Origin: Lachnospiraceae bacterium
GTDB lineage: Bacteria; Bacillota; Clostridia; Lachnospirales; Lachnospiraceae
NCBI GenBank assembly: GCA_910574885.1
Contig: CAJTDD010000004.1
Location: 186,001 to 250,000 of the forward strand
Direction: 5' to 3'
DNA: 64,000 nt
This document shows, one piece after another, positions 9,091-18,364 of this stretch (positions are counted from its first letter, which is position 1; each line of letters begins with the position of its first letter). Under the pieces are notes generated by a model, which was not told the origin of the DNA, did no database searches, and worked only from the letters and a program-made list of their open reading frames with translations. Position numbers and translations under genes: made by a program.

Positions 9091-9212
9091 CCTCCATCCC
9101 CCTTGTATCCATTCATTCGTGAGCAGGAAACCGATTCGCTGCCCATCTAACCTATCATATCACAAATTCCCTATTCTTGAAACAGGCAAAAAAACATAAT
9201 ACGCAAGGTATT

Positions 9213-9238
9213 AAAAAAGACCGCGTTTTCACGCAGCC
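9213..9238 (-). terminator. Rho-independent terminator of the sulfated-glycan operon
   Basis: On the minus strand, GCTGCGT, loop GAAA, ACGCGGT, then CTTTTTT, 24 bases beyond the stop of the last gene (9262). It marks the likely 3' end of the 17-gene operon. Confidence 0.75.
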
Positions 9239-9261
9239 CACTCTTTCGCGGCCAAACCCTG

Positions 9262-9924
9262 TCAGAACCTTAATTTCCGGATATTCTGCAAGGTCTCCTT
9301 ATAAGGTTTCCCTTTCCCAAACAGCAGCGTCGTTCCCAGCACGAACCCCCGCACCCCCTTGGGGGCGAATTCCAGAATCTTATCCGCACTGCACGCGCCG
9401 TCCCAGTAAATCTCGAACTCCATATCCTCCTTCATAGCCAAAAGTTTCGTGATCTTTTTCCCCACATAGGGCAGATACATCTGCCCCGCATTACCGGGAT
9501 TCACCGACATCACAAGAACCTTCTTTACAATGCGAAGCATCTCCATCACCGTCTCCACCGACGTCCCCGGATTAATCGCAATCCCTGGAATCATATCCGC
9601 ATGGATGATTCTCTGCAAGGTTGTGGATGGATGGTATTCTGCCTCCGGATGAATATACACCGTATCTCCCTTACGCAAGTTACTCAGAAACAAACCGATA
9701 TGGTTGCTTGGATGTTCAATCATCAGATGCACGTCTAATGGTTTCTCCGACGCCGAAGCGATGTAACGCATATCATTCAAAGACATGGCAAAATTCGGTA
9801 CATACCTTCCGTCCATGATATCTATATGAAAAGAATCAATCCCGCCCTCCGTCAGGTTCCTCACTTCCTCCTTTAGATTGCCAAAGTCTGCACACATCAT
9901 AGAAGCCGTCAATTCAAACTGCAT
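9262..9924 (-). CDS. Ribulose-phosphate 3-epimerase-like sugar-phosphate epimerase
   Basis: A 220-residue TIM-barrel protein of the Rpe/AlsE family. It keeps the metal and catalytic sites: FHIDIMDGRYVPN (His, Asp), DVHLMIEHP (His), the phosphate loop MSVNPGNAGQ and an Asp in YWDGACS. The last motif differs from the usual VDGGI and the glycine loop is NAG instead of FGG, so it may act on a sugar phosphate other than ribulose 5-phosphate. It is the last gene of the glycan operon, so a role in supplying a sugar precursor is a reasonable inference. GGGAGG lies six bases before the ATG. Confidence 0.82.
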   Translation of the reverse strand: MQFELTASMMCADFGNLKEEVRNLTEGGIDSFHIDIMDGRYVPNFAMSLNDMRYIASASEKPLDVHLMIEHPSNHIGLFLSNLRKGDTVYIHPEAEYHPSTTLQRIIHADMIPGIAINPGTSVETVMEMLRIVKKVLVMSVNPGNAGQMYLPYVGKKITKLLAMKEDMEFEIYWDGACSADKILEFAPKGVRGFVLGTTLLFGKGKPYKETLQNIRKLRF

Positions 9925-9937
9925 TTTCTTCCTCCCA

Positions 9938-11035
9938 CTACGTCAGCATGATACGCCCAGTATGATAAATCTTCAAATCTTTCCGATGGTATAAAAAATA
10001 TAAGGTCATAAGGCTCTCACCCAAGTATCCAATATAACGGTCTGCCCGTTCCCGCCCTCCGGGATTGCTTAATCTTTCCGTGTACTCTAAAATCGGGAAA
10101 AGCCATGCACAATAATCTGCCAAAACCTTTTTTCTGGCAATCAACAGATTATAATTATAAAAATAGGGCAGTCTCATCAACTCCATACATTCATATACAG
10201 ATTCAGGATGTAATTCTTCTAACGCCCTCAGCATAGCGTCCCAGTCAGACTCTTCCACATACCTCCCATGGTGCTCTCTCAGGTCTGGTTCATGCAAGGT
10301 CGGGAAGGGCAAGATTACATCTACCTCATTCTCCTTCAACCGATACAAGTCTTCCTCCGTAACCTCCAATATCCTGCGGTAATGGAATAAACCATAATAT
10401 TCCAACGCACATCCCTCTGCCCTCTCCACAGCCGCCAGTTTATTTTTCCACAACCAGTAAAGCGCCGTCAGCTCACAATAGTTTCCATTCTTTTCAGAAA
10501 TATTCTCCCCCTGACAGTCGCAAACCGACGCGCATCTTACCTCTGTCAACGCCCCTCCCGCCTGCAAAGGCTTAATCCATTCCGGAAGAACCTGAATCTT
10601 CCCCACTGGTTTATCCCTATGAGATTTTACCTGATATACCTGAATTTCTGCCTTTTCCCTTCCCATAGACAGGGCATGAAGTGATAAAAAAAGATTCTTC
10701 TTAGCATAATACTTCTCCATCAATCTCCCTTCCCTGTGGGAATCTATACAGACATATTCCAAATCCCCCAATTCCTTTAGTGTCTGAATCATCTCTTTAT
10801 GCATGTCCTCCGGCGCTGCAATCAAGACCTGTATCTGGTTTTGGTTCTTTCTTAGTACATCCCTTACCTTTGCGATCTCATAGACAGGCATCCCAGCAAG
10901 CGCTGACGGATTATCTCTCAAGGAACTGACAATAAATCCCTGAATCACTGCTTCCGGATACAAAGCCCTGACAGCCTCACAGATACCAAGCGCCAAAGAC
11001 TTGGCGCCATAAATCCAAACTTGTTTCCTCTCCAT
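9938..11035 (-). CDS. DUF4422 glycosyltransferase with N-terminal Rossmann-like domain
   Basis: 365 residues in two parts. Residues about 5-115 form a small alpha/beta domain (VWIYGAKSLALGICEAV, then VLIAAPEDMHKE) resembling the nucleotide-binding accessory domains seen in several other proteins of this operon. Residues 125-365 match the DUF4422 family of polysaccharide glycosyltransferases: SHRDKPVG, YCELTALYWLWKN, YYGLFHYRRIL and YNLLIARKKVL. The enzyme presumably adds one sugar in the cytoplasm. The start has AGGATAAGCC before the ATG, nine bases after the previous stop. Confidence 0.85.
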   Translation of the reverse strand: MERKQVWIYGAKSLALGICEAVRALYPEAVIQGFIVSSLRDNPSALAGMPVYEIAKVRDVLRKNQNQIQVLIAAPEDMHKEMIQTLKELGDLEYVCIDSHREGRLMEKYYAKKNLFLSLHALSMGREKAEIQVYQVKSHRDKPVGKIQVLPEWIKPLQAGGALTEVRCASVCDCQGENISEKNGNYCELTALYWLWKNKLAAVERAEGCALEYYGLFHYRRILEVTEEDLYRLKENEVDVILPFPTLHEPDLREHHGRYVEESDWDAMLRALEELHPESVYECMELMRLPYFYNYNLLIARKKVLADYCAWLFPILEYTERLSNPGGRERADRYIGYLGESLMTLYFLYHRKDLKIYHTGRIMLT

Positions 11036-11043
11036 GGCTTATC

Positions 11044-12180
11044 CTAATCTCCCCTGTAAAGAGCCTCAAGCTTCCTTGCCGCGCCCTTTATATCATATCC
11101 CCCATCGGCTATCATTTCATCCATTAATTCCCGTTCACCTGCCAACCCAATGCCTGCCAACGCTTCCGCCCACCGTTCTTCTGCCAGCGGGAGAAATTTT
11201 ACCAAATCCGTAATCTTCACTTCGTCAGTCACTTGATCCGATACAAGGCAGCGAAGCCCCGACGCCTGCGCCTCTATCACAGAAATCGGGAACCCTTCAA
11301 ACCGGGAAGGCAGACAGAACACATCCATCCCATGCAGATACTCTTCCACATCCTCCTGCCATCCCATACACAAAACACTGTCCCCAATGCAAAGCTCCGA
11401 CGCATGCGCCTCTAACTCCTCTCTCAGTTCTCCCTCTCCCATGCAGAGCAGGAACAAAGAAGAATTCTTTGCATGCGCCTTGGCAAACGCCCGTATCAAA
11501 AATTCCTGGTTTTTCTGATAGCTGTATCTCCCCACATTTCCTACCACAATCCGATTCTCTAGTTTCAGAAACGTCCGCATCCGTTTCCGTTTTCCCGGAT
11601 GAAAACGATACTTTTCCACATCGACGGCATTGGGCAATATCTGAATCTGTTCCCGCAGAATCCTTGCGCCGAAGAGCCAGTCTGCCGCCTTGACGGAGCA
11701 TGCACAGACATCCGTAGCATATTCCATCGAAAACAAATCCTTATATCTGCAATGCGTCAAAAGGCGTCTCCTGCGTTCCTTCTCATCCGTTTCATCGATA
11801 CCCGTACTGTGGGAATGGACAATCACCTGACCGATTCCCATCTCCATGGCGACCTCCTCAATCAAAAACCCCCTCCATGAACTGGTGTGTAAGTGTATCT
11901 TGTCATACCCCTGACCTAAGATTTCCCGAATTTCCTTTTTAAGCCCCAAGGGGCTTTCCCTCTGCGTATTATGTAACTTATGAACCGGAAAACCATACTG
12001 CCGATACTCCTTCGTAATTTTCAGGGCGTCTGCACCTTTGGTCAGAAATGCAAACTGGAATCTCTCCATGTCCATATACTCCATATGGTTAAATATATAA
12101 CGGTACACCCCATTCTTAATATCCGGCGGCGTCATATGAAGAATTTTGATTCTGTTCTTTACTCTACACTCTGTCGGCAT
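11044..12180 (-). CDS. Family 4 glycosyltransferase (GT-B fold)
   Basis: About 378 residues. The N-terminal half opens ILHMTPPDIKNGVYRYIFNH. The C-terminal half has the GT4 donor-binding region NVGRYSYQKNQEFLIRAF and the E-x7-E motif in PSRFEGFPISVIEAQA, features of retaining transferases that use a nucleotide sugar. Start set at the ATG at 12180, which follows AGGAG by ten bases and lies 13 bases after the upstream stop. A longer frame from 12252 would run inside the upstream gene without a ribosome site. Sugar specificity unknown. Confidence 0.9.
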   Translation of the reverse strand: MPTECRVKNRIKILHMTPPDIKNGVYRYIFNHMEYMDMERFQFAFLTKGADALKITKEYRQYGFPVHKLHNTQRESPLGLKKEIREILGQGYDKIHLHTSSWRGFLIEEVAMEMGIGQVIVHSHSTGIDETDEKERRRRLLTHCRYKDLFSMEYATDVCACSVKAADWLFGARILREQIQILPNAVDVEKYRFHPGKRKRMRTFLKLENRIVVGNVGRYSYQKNQEFLIRAFAKAHAKNSSLFLLCMGEGELREELEAHASELCIGDSVLCMGWQEDVEEYLHGMDVFCLPSRFEGFPISVIEAQASGLRCLVSDQVTDEVKITDLVKFLPLAEERWAEALAGIGLAGERELMDEMIADGGYDIKGAARKLEALYRGD

Positions 12181-12193
12181 ATCCTCTTTTCTC

Positions 12194-14155
12194 CTATAGC
12201 AATGCATCCCTTCCCGTATTCTTATCGCCCCCAAGCCAGTCGTCCAGCACAAAATCCTCTAATCCGGGAATCCCAATCCGACTGTATTCCGAGGACAGGT
12301 ATCTCAAAATTTCATCGCAAAACATGTAGGGCGGCATATCCTCAGGCAGTTTTGGCACAATACCGGCAAAGTCATCGCAATATCGGAGAATACCGGCGTG
12401 AATCTGCTTCAATATATCCATCTGCTTTGCCATCCTGCCCTCTTTGTCAAAGATGCTGCTTCCATTCTCATCAAACCGGATGAAAGACGGCTCGTAGGAC
12501 GTGAGTATACATTCAAGGAAATCACAGAGCGCAAATATTCTCCATTCTTTTTCCTGTACGGAAGTCTCTTCCAAATATGCCCGTACCTCAATTGCATCTT
12601 TCCCGGCAATTCCACTGACACTCTTCTGGAAATACAGTCCCTTACATTTCCTTCCGCTGATTTTTTCCAGCATCCACTGGCAGGTTCCTCTTGACATAAA
12701 ATCAAAAAAGTAAATCTCCTCGTACCTGCCAAGCTCCAATTTATCTAAATATTCCCGATACGTTTTCCCCGCCTGAACATCTTCCCCGTCCGCAATCTCA
12801 AGCGCCTTGCGCGAAACCATAAAGTATACGTCTTGGGGCAGTCCCGAAAGCCCCCACCCAGCTTTTAGTTTCCGGAAAACCTTCTGAATCAGCCACCCAT
12901 CCCTGGCGGAAAACAGAAGGACAGAATTCTCCTGCTTCTTAACCTCATGAAACAGCCATACGGCAAACGACAGAACTAAGGGCGCAATCAATGCATATCC
13001 AAATGTCTCTCCATCCCGAATCTCCGGTAATCCTTTTGATTCGCAAAGTGCGAAGGGGTCGTTAAAAACTTGGGATGCAAGCATCCCCAGCATGACTCTG
13101 CTCTCAATATTCCCAAGATAAACCAATGCGTCACTGTAAGCGGAACATTCCATCATCCCCACAGCCGGCATGATGAGAAATGCATCCATGCCATGCCGCT
13201 TAGGAGAACGGTAATCCGCCTCCATCTGGTCGCCAATATGAAGGCAATTCCCACTCGTCTTTTCTCTTAGGATATCAAAAAGTCTCCCCGGCTTAGGCGT
13301 ACCATAGTCGCATGACACCAGCAATTCCCGATAGCCTGTGATTCCCTGTTCCTCCAATAATTCCTCCAGAATTTCAGCCGGGAAATACATATCCGACACC
13401 AGATATACTTCCTTCCCCTGCCTGACACAATACTCCATACAACGTTTCATTCTTTCCCGGATACACAAGACGCGTTTCTCATATGCAATCTCTAACTCCA
13501 ATAACTCCTGTAATACTTCGCCAGACAACCCATTCTTCTCTCCCATCTCCCTGTATATCTCATAAATCGTCGGCTCTATGTTTTCTCTTCGCCTTTGCTC
13601 AGCGCTCTTTCGCTCCTTGGAAAATACAAATGGAAATCTGTCTGAAAGTTCCAAATCCATCAATAAAAAAACATCTGTCGGCTCATACACTTTCCGCATA
13701 AGCAATGTGTCAAACACATCAAAAGATATGACTTCGTGGGCATCTATTTCCCGCTTCAAATCCTCATACGTCTCTTGAAAATAGGGCAGGCTGCGCTCAT
13801 GGTTCTCCGTCTTTTCTGCAACGTCATTTCCATAAATATCTAAGACCTCAATCCCATACTCTTTGCACCATCTCTGGATTCTCTTATAGATGATTCCATG
13901 TACGGAAGGACGCGCCGCTACGATAATCCTTTTCAATCGCTTTTCCACCATCTCATCCTGGGACAGCACAGGCAGGCCACAAAAATATTCTCCCGTTTTC
14001 GCTAAATCCATGACCCCCGCAATCGGATAATCCCTGCACTTTGTAATCAATGCCTCAGCGCTGATTCCCGTCCCGTAAATGACCATGGGCTTACACATCT
14101 TACGCTTAAAATGACTCCTGAATTTTTCCACAATCTCTTCTTGTTCTTTTTCCAT
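12194..14155 (-). CDS. COG5610-type HAD-superfamily protein with Rossmann-like N-terminus
   Basis: About 653 residues. It opens with an accessory alpha/beta domain (VIYGTGISAEALITKC, then IIVAARPSVHG). A HAD-type hydrolase core follows: SFDVFDTLLMRK (motif I, DxD nucleophile), VYLVSDMYFP (motif II), TPKPGRLFD (motif III lysine) and HIGDQMEADY (motif IV acids). A C-terminal region of about 270 residues has no clear match (SARDGWLIQKVF, then FFDFMSRGTCQWML). Such large HAD proteins are regularly found in polysaccharide clusters, but their substrate is not known. The start at the second ATG was chosen because GAGG lies nine bases upstream. Confidence 0.8.
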   Translation of the reverse strand: MEKEQEEIVEKFRSHFKRKMCKPMVIYGTGISAEALITKCRDYPIAGVMDLAKTGEYFCGLPVLSQDEMVEKRLKRIIVAARPSVHGIIYKRIQRWCKEYGIEVLDIYGNDVAEKTENHERSLPYFQETYEDLKREIDAHEVISFDVFDTLLMRKVYEPTDVFLLMDLELSDRFPFVFSKERKSAEQRRRENIEPTIYEIYREMGEKNGLSGEVLQELLELEIAYEKRVLCIRERMKRCMEYCVRQGKEVYLVSDMYFPAEILEELLEEQGITGYRELLVSCDYGTPKPGRLFDILREKTSGNCLHIGDQMEADYRSPKRHGMDAFLIMPAVGMMECSAYSDALVYLGNIESRVMLGMLASQVFNDPFALCESKGLPEIRDGETFGYALIAPLVLSFAVWLFHEVKKQENSVLLFSARDGWLIQKVFRKLKAGWGLSGLPQDVYFMVSRKALEIADGEDVQAGKTYREYLDKLELGRYEEIYFFDFMSRGTCQWMLEKISGRKCKGLYFQKSVSGIAGKDAIEVRAYLEETSVQEKEWRIFALCDFLECILTSYEPSFIRFDENGSSIFDKEGRMAKQMDILKQIHAGILRYCDDFAGIVPKLPEDMPPYMFCDEILRYLSSEYSRIGIPGLEDFVLDDWLGGDKNTGRDALL

Positions 14156-14184
14156 TTTTTCTTTCCTCATTTTGCGCGTCGCTG

Positions 14185-15639
14185 CTATTCCAGATAAGAA
14201 AGGAATTTCCCACTGTCCCTGACATTTTTAATTCTCTTATTCATATTCTGAATATCCCGCCCCACCTTCTCCGTTTCCAGCCAGTCTGCCATCTCATCCT
14301 CGTCAGAAAACACCAGACCGTTTCCATTCTGCCTCACCTGGCTGCAGACATTTCCGCTTCTCGTATTCGTGATGATAAAACACCCTGCCTCGTATGCCTC
14401 ATAATAGGTATAGCTATAGGTTTCAGCCCAAAGGGAACCGATGTAGGCAATATCTATGTCATGTGCTGTCAATGCTTCCGTCATGGAGGGCATCCCCTGA
14501 TAGCCGGAAAGCCCTACGGAAACATAAGTAACATTCGGGATTCTCAAACGCTCAGGACAATCTCCCATACAGTAAAAATCGTACTTTTGATGAAACCGTT
14601 CCACCAGACGGACATACGGCTCCCACCCCTTATGCCAGATGGCAGCCCCGATATAGGCAATCCTAATCCGGCTGTTCACAGCTTTTTGGAACGTCTCCGT
14701 TTCATATTCCAAATGAGGCAACTCTACAATCCTGACATTTCGATAAAACTGCTCTGCTTTTTTCTTCGTATCTGCCGAAGGCGCCGCCAGCAGCGCCCCA
14801 TATTTTTCAAACAATGCCCGGTAGAAATCCACTCTTTTTCTGTGCCTGTATTTCTCACTGCATGAACTACAGCAAAATTTTCCATTTTCATCGATGCACA
14901 ATTCTTGATTCTTGTGCAAAAACCGGTAAAAACAGATACAGGAAAAATCATGGATATAATATAAAATACTTTTTTCCACAGCAATCGAATCCAGCAATAC
15001 TTTCACCGTGCCATGGCTGTAATATGGACTGTGAATGACGAATCCCCTGACTCTTGGATACATTTCCACAAATTCGTAAACCGAAAAAATACCACAATAG
15101 CAGCCGTCTGCACTCAGCGCCAGATATACACTATCCTGCCTTCCCTCCTCATAAAACAGCAGCGGAATCATCTCGATTGTATAAAAGTTTGCCCGGCGAA
15201 TCTGCGCGCACTGCCCTTCAATGAATCTCCTTGAACCGTTTGTCTGCCACATTGCATGGATACCTCCGTATACGGCGACCAACCGGTCAGCTTTCATGGG
15301 TTTTTGTGCCGTAACGTTCCTTTCTTTTTCGTTCAGAAGCCCCATGGTTACGATATCAATCAAGGAAAATTTGCCGTATTGTTTTATCTGATTGGAAATC
15401 TCTTCAAAATAATGGTTACAGACAATCACCAATGTATTCTTATCGTCTTCATCCGCTAATTTCTCAGGCGGGCAGATTTCCTTTCCGTCCAGAAAACACC
15501 CCCATTTTTTTACATCGTTATCCACAAAATAGGCAAACTGATGTGCGAACAGTTCCCTGTACTGCGCATAAAAATCACCGGTTCCCCAGACAACCGTCTT
15601 CGTATATTTTTCCAGAATTTCTCTCAGGTATCGTCCCAT
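14185..15639 (-). CDS. Glycosyltransferase (GT-B) with Rossmann-like N-terminus and Cys cluster
   Basis: About 484 residues. An N-terminal accessory domain (VVWGTGDFYAQYREL, then FVDNDVKKWG) precedes a GT4-like transferase with IAYIGAAIWHKGWEPYVRL and a C-terminal donor site TYSYTYYEAYEAGCFIIT. A cysteine cluster (CIDENGKFCCSSC) near residue 240 may bind metal. Start: the frame extends to a GTG at 15708 that overlaps the upstream stop (GTGA) but has no ribosome site. I prefer the ATG at 15639, behind AGGAGGAG with longish spacing; the translated extension (SAGGAGKK) looks like a read-through of that site. Confidence 0.8.
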   Translation of the reverse strand: MGRYLREILEKYTKTVVWGTGDFYAQYRELFAHQFAYFVDNDVKKWGCFLDGKEICPPEKLADEDDKNTLVIVCNHYFEEISNQIKQYGKFSLIDIVTMGLLNEKERNVTAQKPMKADRLVAVYGGIHAMWQTNGSRRFIEGQCAQIRRANFYTIEMIPLLFYEEGRQDSVYLALSADGCYCGIFSVYEFVEMYPRVRGFVIHSPYYSHGTVKVLLDSIAVEKSILYYIHDFSCICFYRFLHKNQELCIDENGKFCCSSCSEKYRHRKRVDFYRALFEKYGALLAAPSADTKKKAEQFYRNVRIVELPHLEYETETFQKAVNSRIRIAYIGAAIWHKGWEPYVRLVERFHQKYDFYCMGDCPERLRIPNVTYVSVGLSGYQGMPSMTEALTAHDIDIAYIGSLWAETYSYTYYEAYEAGCFIITNTRSGNVCSQVRQNGNGLVFSDEDEMADWLETEKVGRDIQNMNKRIKNVRDSGKFLSYLE

Positions 15640-15704
15640 TTTTTTACCAGCTCCTCCTGCCGAACCGACCTCGTCCATGTTCCGCCCAATGACCCAAAAC
15701 TCCG

Positions 15705-17114
15705 TCACAGGAATCGGCTTGACGTGATAAAATCACACACGTCCCCCGGCTCGTAGAGCACAATCACGTTCTGTATATCCACGCCGTTTTTCTTTAAATT
15801 TTCTCTCATTTCCTGCTGATATAATTTACTGGAAATAATTACGGTATCAACAATATTTTTACATTCTGCAACTGTTATCACGGGACGGCTTTGGAATTCT
15901 TCTTCCTTTTTTTCCGTCACAATAAAATATAAATCTGACTGGATTTTTCCCACAAGCCTGACGTATAGTCTTAATAATTCTATCGTATGTCTGCCGCACC
16001 CATATATCCCCACTCTGCGTGCGGGTTGGTTCAGCGGCAGCCTTTTCAATTTCCTGAATACTTCTTTTCTAAGGCGGCTTACGAACTCCCGCCCCATAAG
16101 CAGATATCCTCTCCGTGAGTCCCAGAATGTATCTATCAAATCAGCCTGCTCTTTACCGCTTAATTCCTGTATCTCCTGAAATGCCGCTAACATTGCCGCA
16201 GACTGTCCAAAAAACCTTCTCTCCACTGAAAAGAACGTCAACCACATCTCAAAAAAATGATATAAGAAACGTTTCATCCATTCTCTTTGGACAGCTTCCT
16301 CGCCACTTTGAGAGAGATACCCCATCCCATACAAGAGTCCCGCCGAGACGAATCTGCCTGTAAATTCTGCATTCTCCCTGTCAATCCCGTTCTCTTTCAG
16401 ACATTCCCACATCGAACGTTGAACCCAGACTGTATCCCTGCATTTTTCTTCGCTGACGCGTCCTGTCATGATAGAATCCGCCCTGCATCTTCTGATATAC
16501 AGATTGTCCGGGATACAGCAAATACTCTCCGCCCTCAGAGCCGCCTGCAAGCTAAACAGATTATCTTCAAAGTAAACTCCCTCCGGGAACCGGATATGAT
16601 ATTTGTTTAAAAAATCGGTCTTAAAAGCCGCCAGACATGCAGAGGAGGAATAGCTGTCTGGGAAAGATGCGTACAGAAATTCTCTTCCTTTCATTACATG
16701 GAAATCAAATTCTTCTGCGTGTAACATCGGCTTTTCATATGTCTGAACCTCATATTGAAAGGTTGCGTTATAATACAACAGATCTGTCTGGTATCTGCAC
16801 AGACTCTCTTTCAGCTTTTTCACCGTCTCCCTGCTGACATAATCATCGGAATCGACAAAAATAACATAGTCCCCCGCAGCCTTTTCCAAACCGGCATTTC
16901 TCGCCGCCGAAAGTCCCTGGTTCTGCTGGGTAAACAGCGTAATATAGGGATATTGACTGCAATATTTCTCACAGATTTCTTGGCTTTTGTCTGTAGACCC
17001 ATCATTTACCAATATGATTTCATCAAACTTTTCCGTCTGTGAGATAAGGCTGTCTATGCAGTCCTCCAAATATCGCTCCACATTATATACTGGCACAATC
17101 GCAGTTAAATTCAT
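15705..17114 (-). CDS. Family 2 glycosyltransferase with C-terminal Rossmann-like domain
   Basis: 469 residues. The GT-A domain occupies about 1-230: LTAIVPVYNVERYLEDCIDS, VNDGSTDKS, NQGLSAARNAGL and the metal-binding DSDD in FVDSDDYV. A middle helical region follows, then a C-terminal alpha/beta segment RRVGIYGCGRHTIELLRLY with VDTVIISSKLYQQEM. This is the same kind of accessory nucleotide-binding-like fold seen in neighbouring proteins, here at the other end of the chain. GGAGGAG precedes the ATG by 11 bases. The sugar transferred is unknown. Confidence 0.9.
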   Translation of the reverse strand: MNLTAIVPVYNVERYLEDCIDSLISQTEKFDEIILVNDGSTDKSQEICEKYCSQYPYITLFTQQNQGLSAARNAGLEKAAGDYVIFVDSDDYVSRETVKKLKESLCRYQTDLLYYNATFQYEVQTYEKPMLHAEEFDFHVMKGREFLYASFPDSYSSSACLAAFKTDFLNKYHIRFPEGVYFEDNLFSLQAALRAESICCIPDNLYIRRCRADSIMTGRVSEEKCRDTVWVQRSMWECLKENGIDRENAEFTGRFVSAGLLYGMGYLSQSGEEAVQREWMKRFLYHFFEMWLTFFSVERRFFGQSAAMLAAFQEIQELSGKEQADLIDTFWDSRRGYLLMGREFVSRLRKEVFRKLKRLPLNQPARRVGIYGCGRHTIELLRLYVRLVGKIQSDLYFIVTEKKEEEFQSRPVITVAECKNIVDTVIISSKLYQQEMRENLKKNGVDIQNVIVLYEPGDVCDFITSSRFL

Positions 17115-17163
17115 TCTATGCTACTCTCCTCCTCCATAATTAAGCCATTCGGCAAGGTACCGG

Positions 17164-18348
17164 TTATTTGCCTTCCCAGCGCGGGCTTTTTATCTGCTCT
17201 CCCGCCGGAATCGGATATTTGACGGCCTCCGCCCCTCTGCAATGGTTACACATGTCAAGATACCCTTTTCCCGAAAATCCCATCTCGTATTCCAGCAAAA
17301 TCTTCTTATCTCCGTTTATCTCATCCAAATCCAGATAATCTTCTTTTCCTAAACCCATACCAAGATTATCCGACACGCTTCTTGCCATAACACAATAATA
17401 ATAACGGCTTCCCCGGATTTCCCTGCACGGAGTCCTACAGCTGCCAAATACCTGAAGCAGTTCTTCTGCCCCTCCCCCTCTCCTTTTTCTGTCAACCGAT
17501 TCAAATCCATAATCCATCCACAGCCCATCTCTATCGCTCATCGTGTATGCAATCTGATTTCTCTCTAATCGTTCTTTTAACTGCCCATATTTCTCTTCCA
17601 GCCTTTTCACTTGGGCAGAGTAATCGGATATACGGATTGTCACATGATATCTTCTGCATAAATGAAGCAGCTCCTCCCCCGGTATGATGGTTCCATTGGT
17701 TGTTATAGAAAAAATAACGATTTTTTCACGGTATTTTTCGCCGATATACGCCACCATCTCCCCAAGTTTTTTGTATAGAAATGGTTCCCCGCCAATCAGT
17801 ACAAATTCTTTCACAATATCTACATACCGGAAAAAATAATCCGCACTCTTTTTCGCCGTCTCCACATCCATATCCTGAGTTTCTCCACCAACCGCATAAC
17901 ATCCATGAGCACATTTCCTGCATCGAAGCGTACATCTCTCCGTCAGGCAAATCTGCGCCAGCTCTGTGTAAACCTGATGATTGGCATACACCGACAAAAA
18001 CGGGAATATCTTCTTCATAAAAGTCCTGTACTCATAAAAATCCCGTTCCTTTTTCAACCCTGCGCAGACTAACTGTTCTTCTATAACCGGAATATTTTTA
18101 TCATCTGTCGCAATAATGATTAAACCATCCCGCCCCCTCTCCAGATACTCGTCAAGCGAAATCTTCTGCTTTCTTCTGTCGTTATCAATAAATCCTGCAA
18201 AACATCCAGTCTTCTCAATAATGTCCTTTAGCTCTCCGCCAATCAATCCTGCGCCAAAGATATAAAATTGGTTTCCCAATTCTCTGAAATCCCTGACCAG
18301 GCCCTTTGCATATGCATCAAATTCATGCCCTTTATTCTTCCATTTCAT
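17164..18348 (-). CDS. Radical SAM enzyme of the glycan operon
   Basis: 394 residues. Residues 28-110 are a Rossmann-like accessory domain (FYIFGAGLIGGELKD, then LIIIATDDKNIP). The radical SAM core follows, with the [4Fe-4S] motif C139-x3-C143-x2-C146 (CTLRCRKC) and FVLIGGEPFLY. Further cysteines near the end (GSCRTPC, YYYC and MCNHC, about 296-375) suggest an auxiliary SPASM/twitch-like cluster. Such enzymes do radical chemistry on sugars, peptides or nucleotides; the substrate here is unknown. Its place between two glycosyltransferases makes modification of a sugar or the glycan carrier the simplest guess. Confidence 0.87.
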   Translation of the reverse strand: MKWKNKGHEFDAYAKGLVRDFRELGNQFYIFGAGLIGGELKDIIEKTGCFAGFIDNDRRKQKISLDEYLERGRDGLIIIATDDKNIPVIEEQLVCAGLKKERDFYEYRTFMKKIFPFLSVYANHQVYTELAQICLTERCTLRCRKCAHGCYAVGGETQDMDVETAKKSADYFFRYVDIVKEFVLIGGEPFLYKKLGEMVAYIGEKYREKIVIFSITTNGTIIPGEELLHLCRRYHVTIRISDYSAQVKRLEEKYGQLKERLERNQIAYTMSDRDGLWMDYGFESVDRKRRGGGAEELLQVFGSCRTPCREIRGSRYYYCVMARSVSDNLGMGLGKEDYLDLDEINGDKKILLEYEMGFSGKGYLDMCNHCRGAEAVKYPIPAGEQIKSPRWEGK

Positions 18349-18364
18349 ATTTCCACCATCTACT

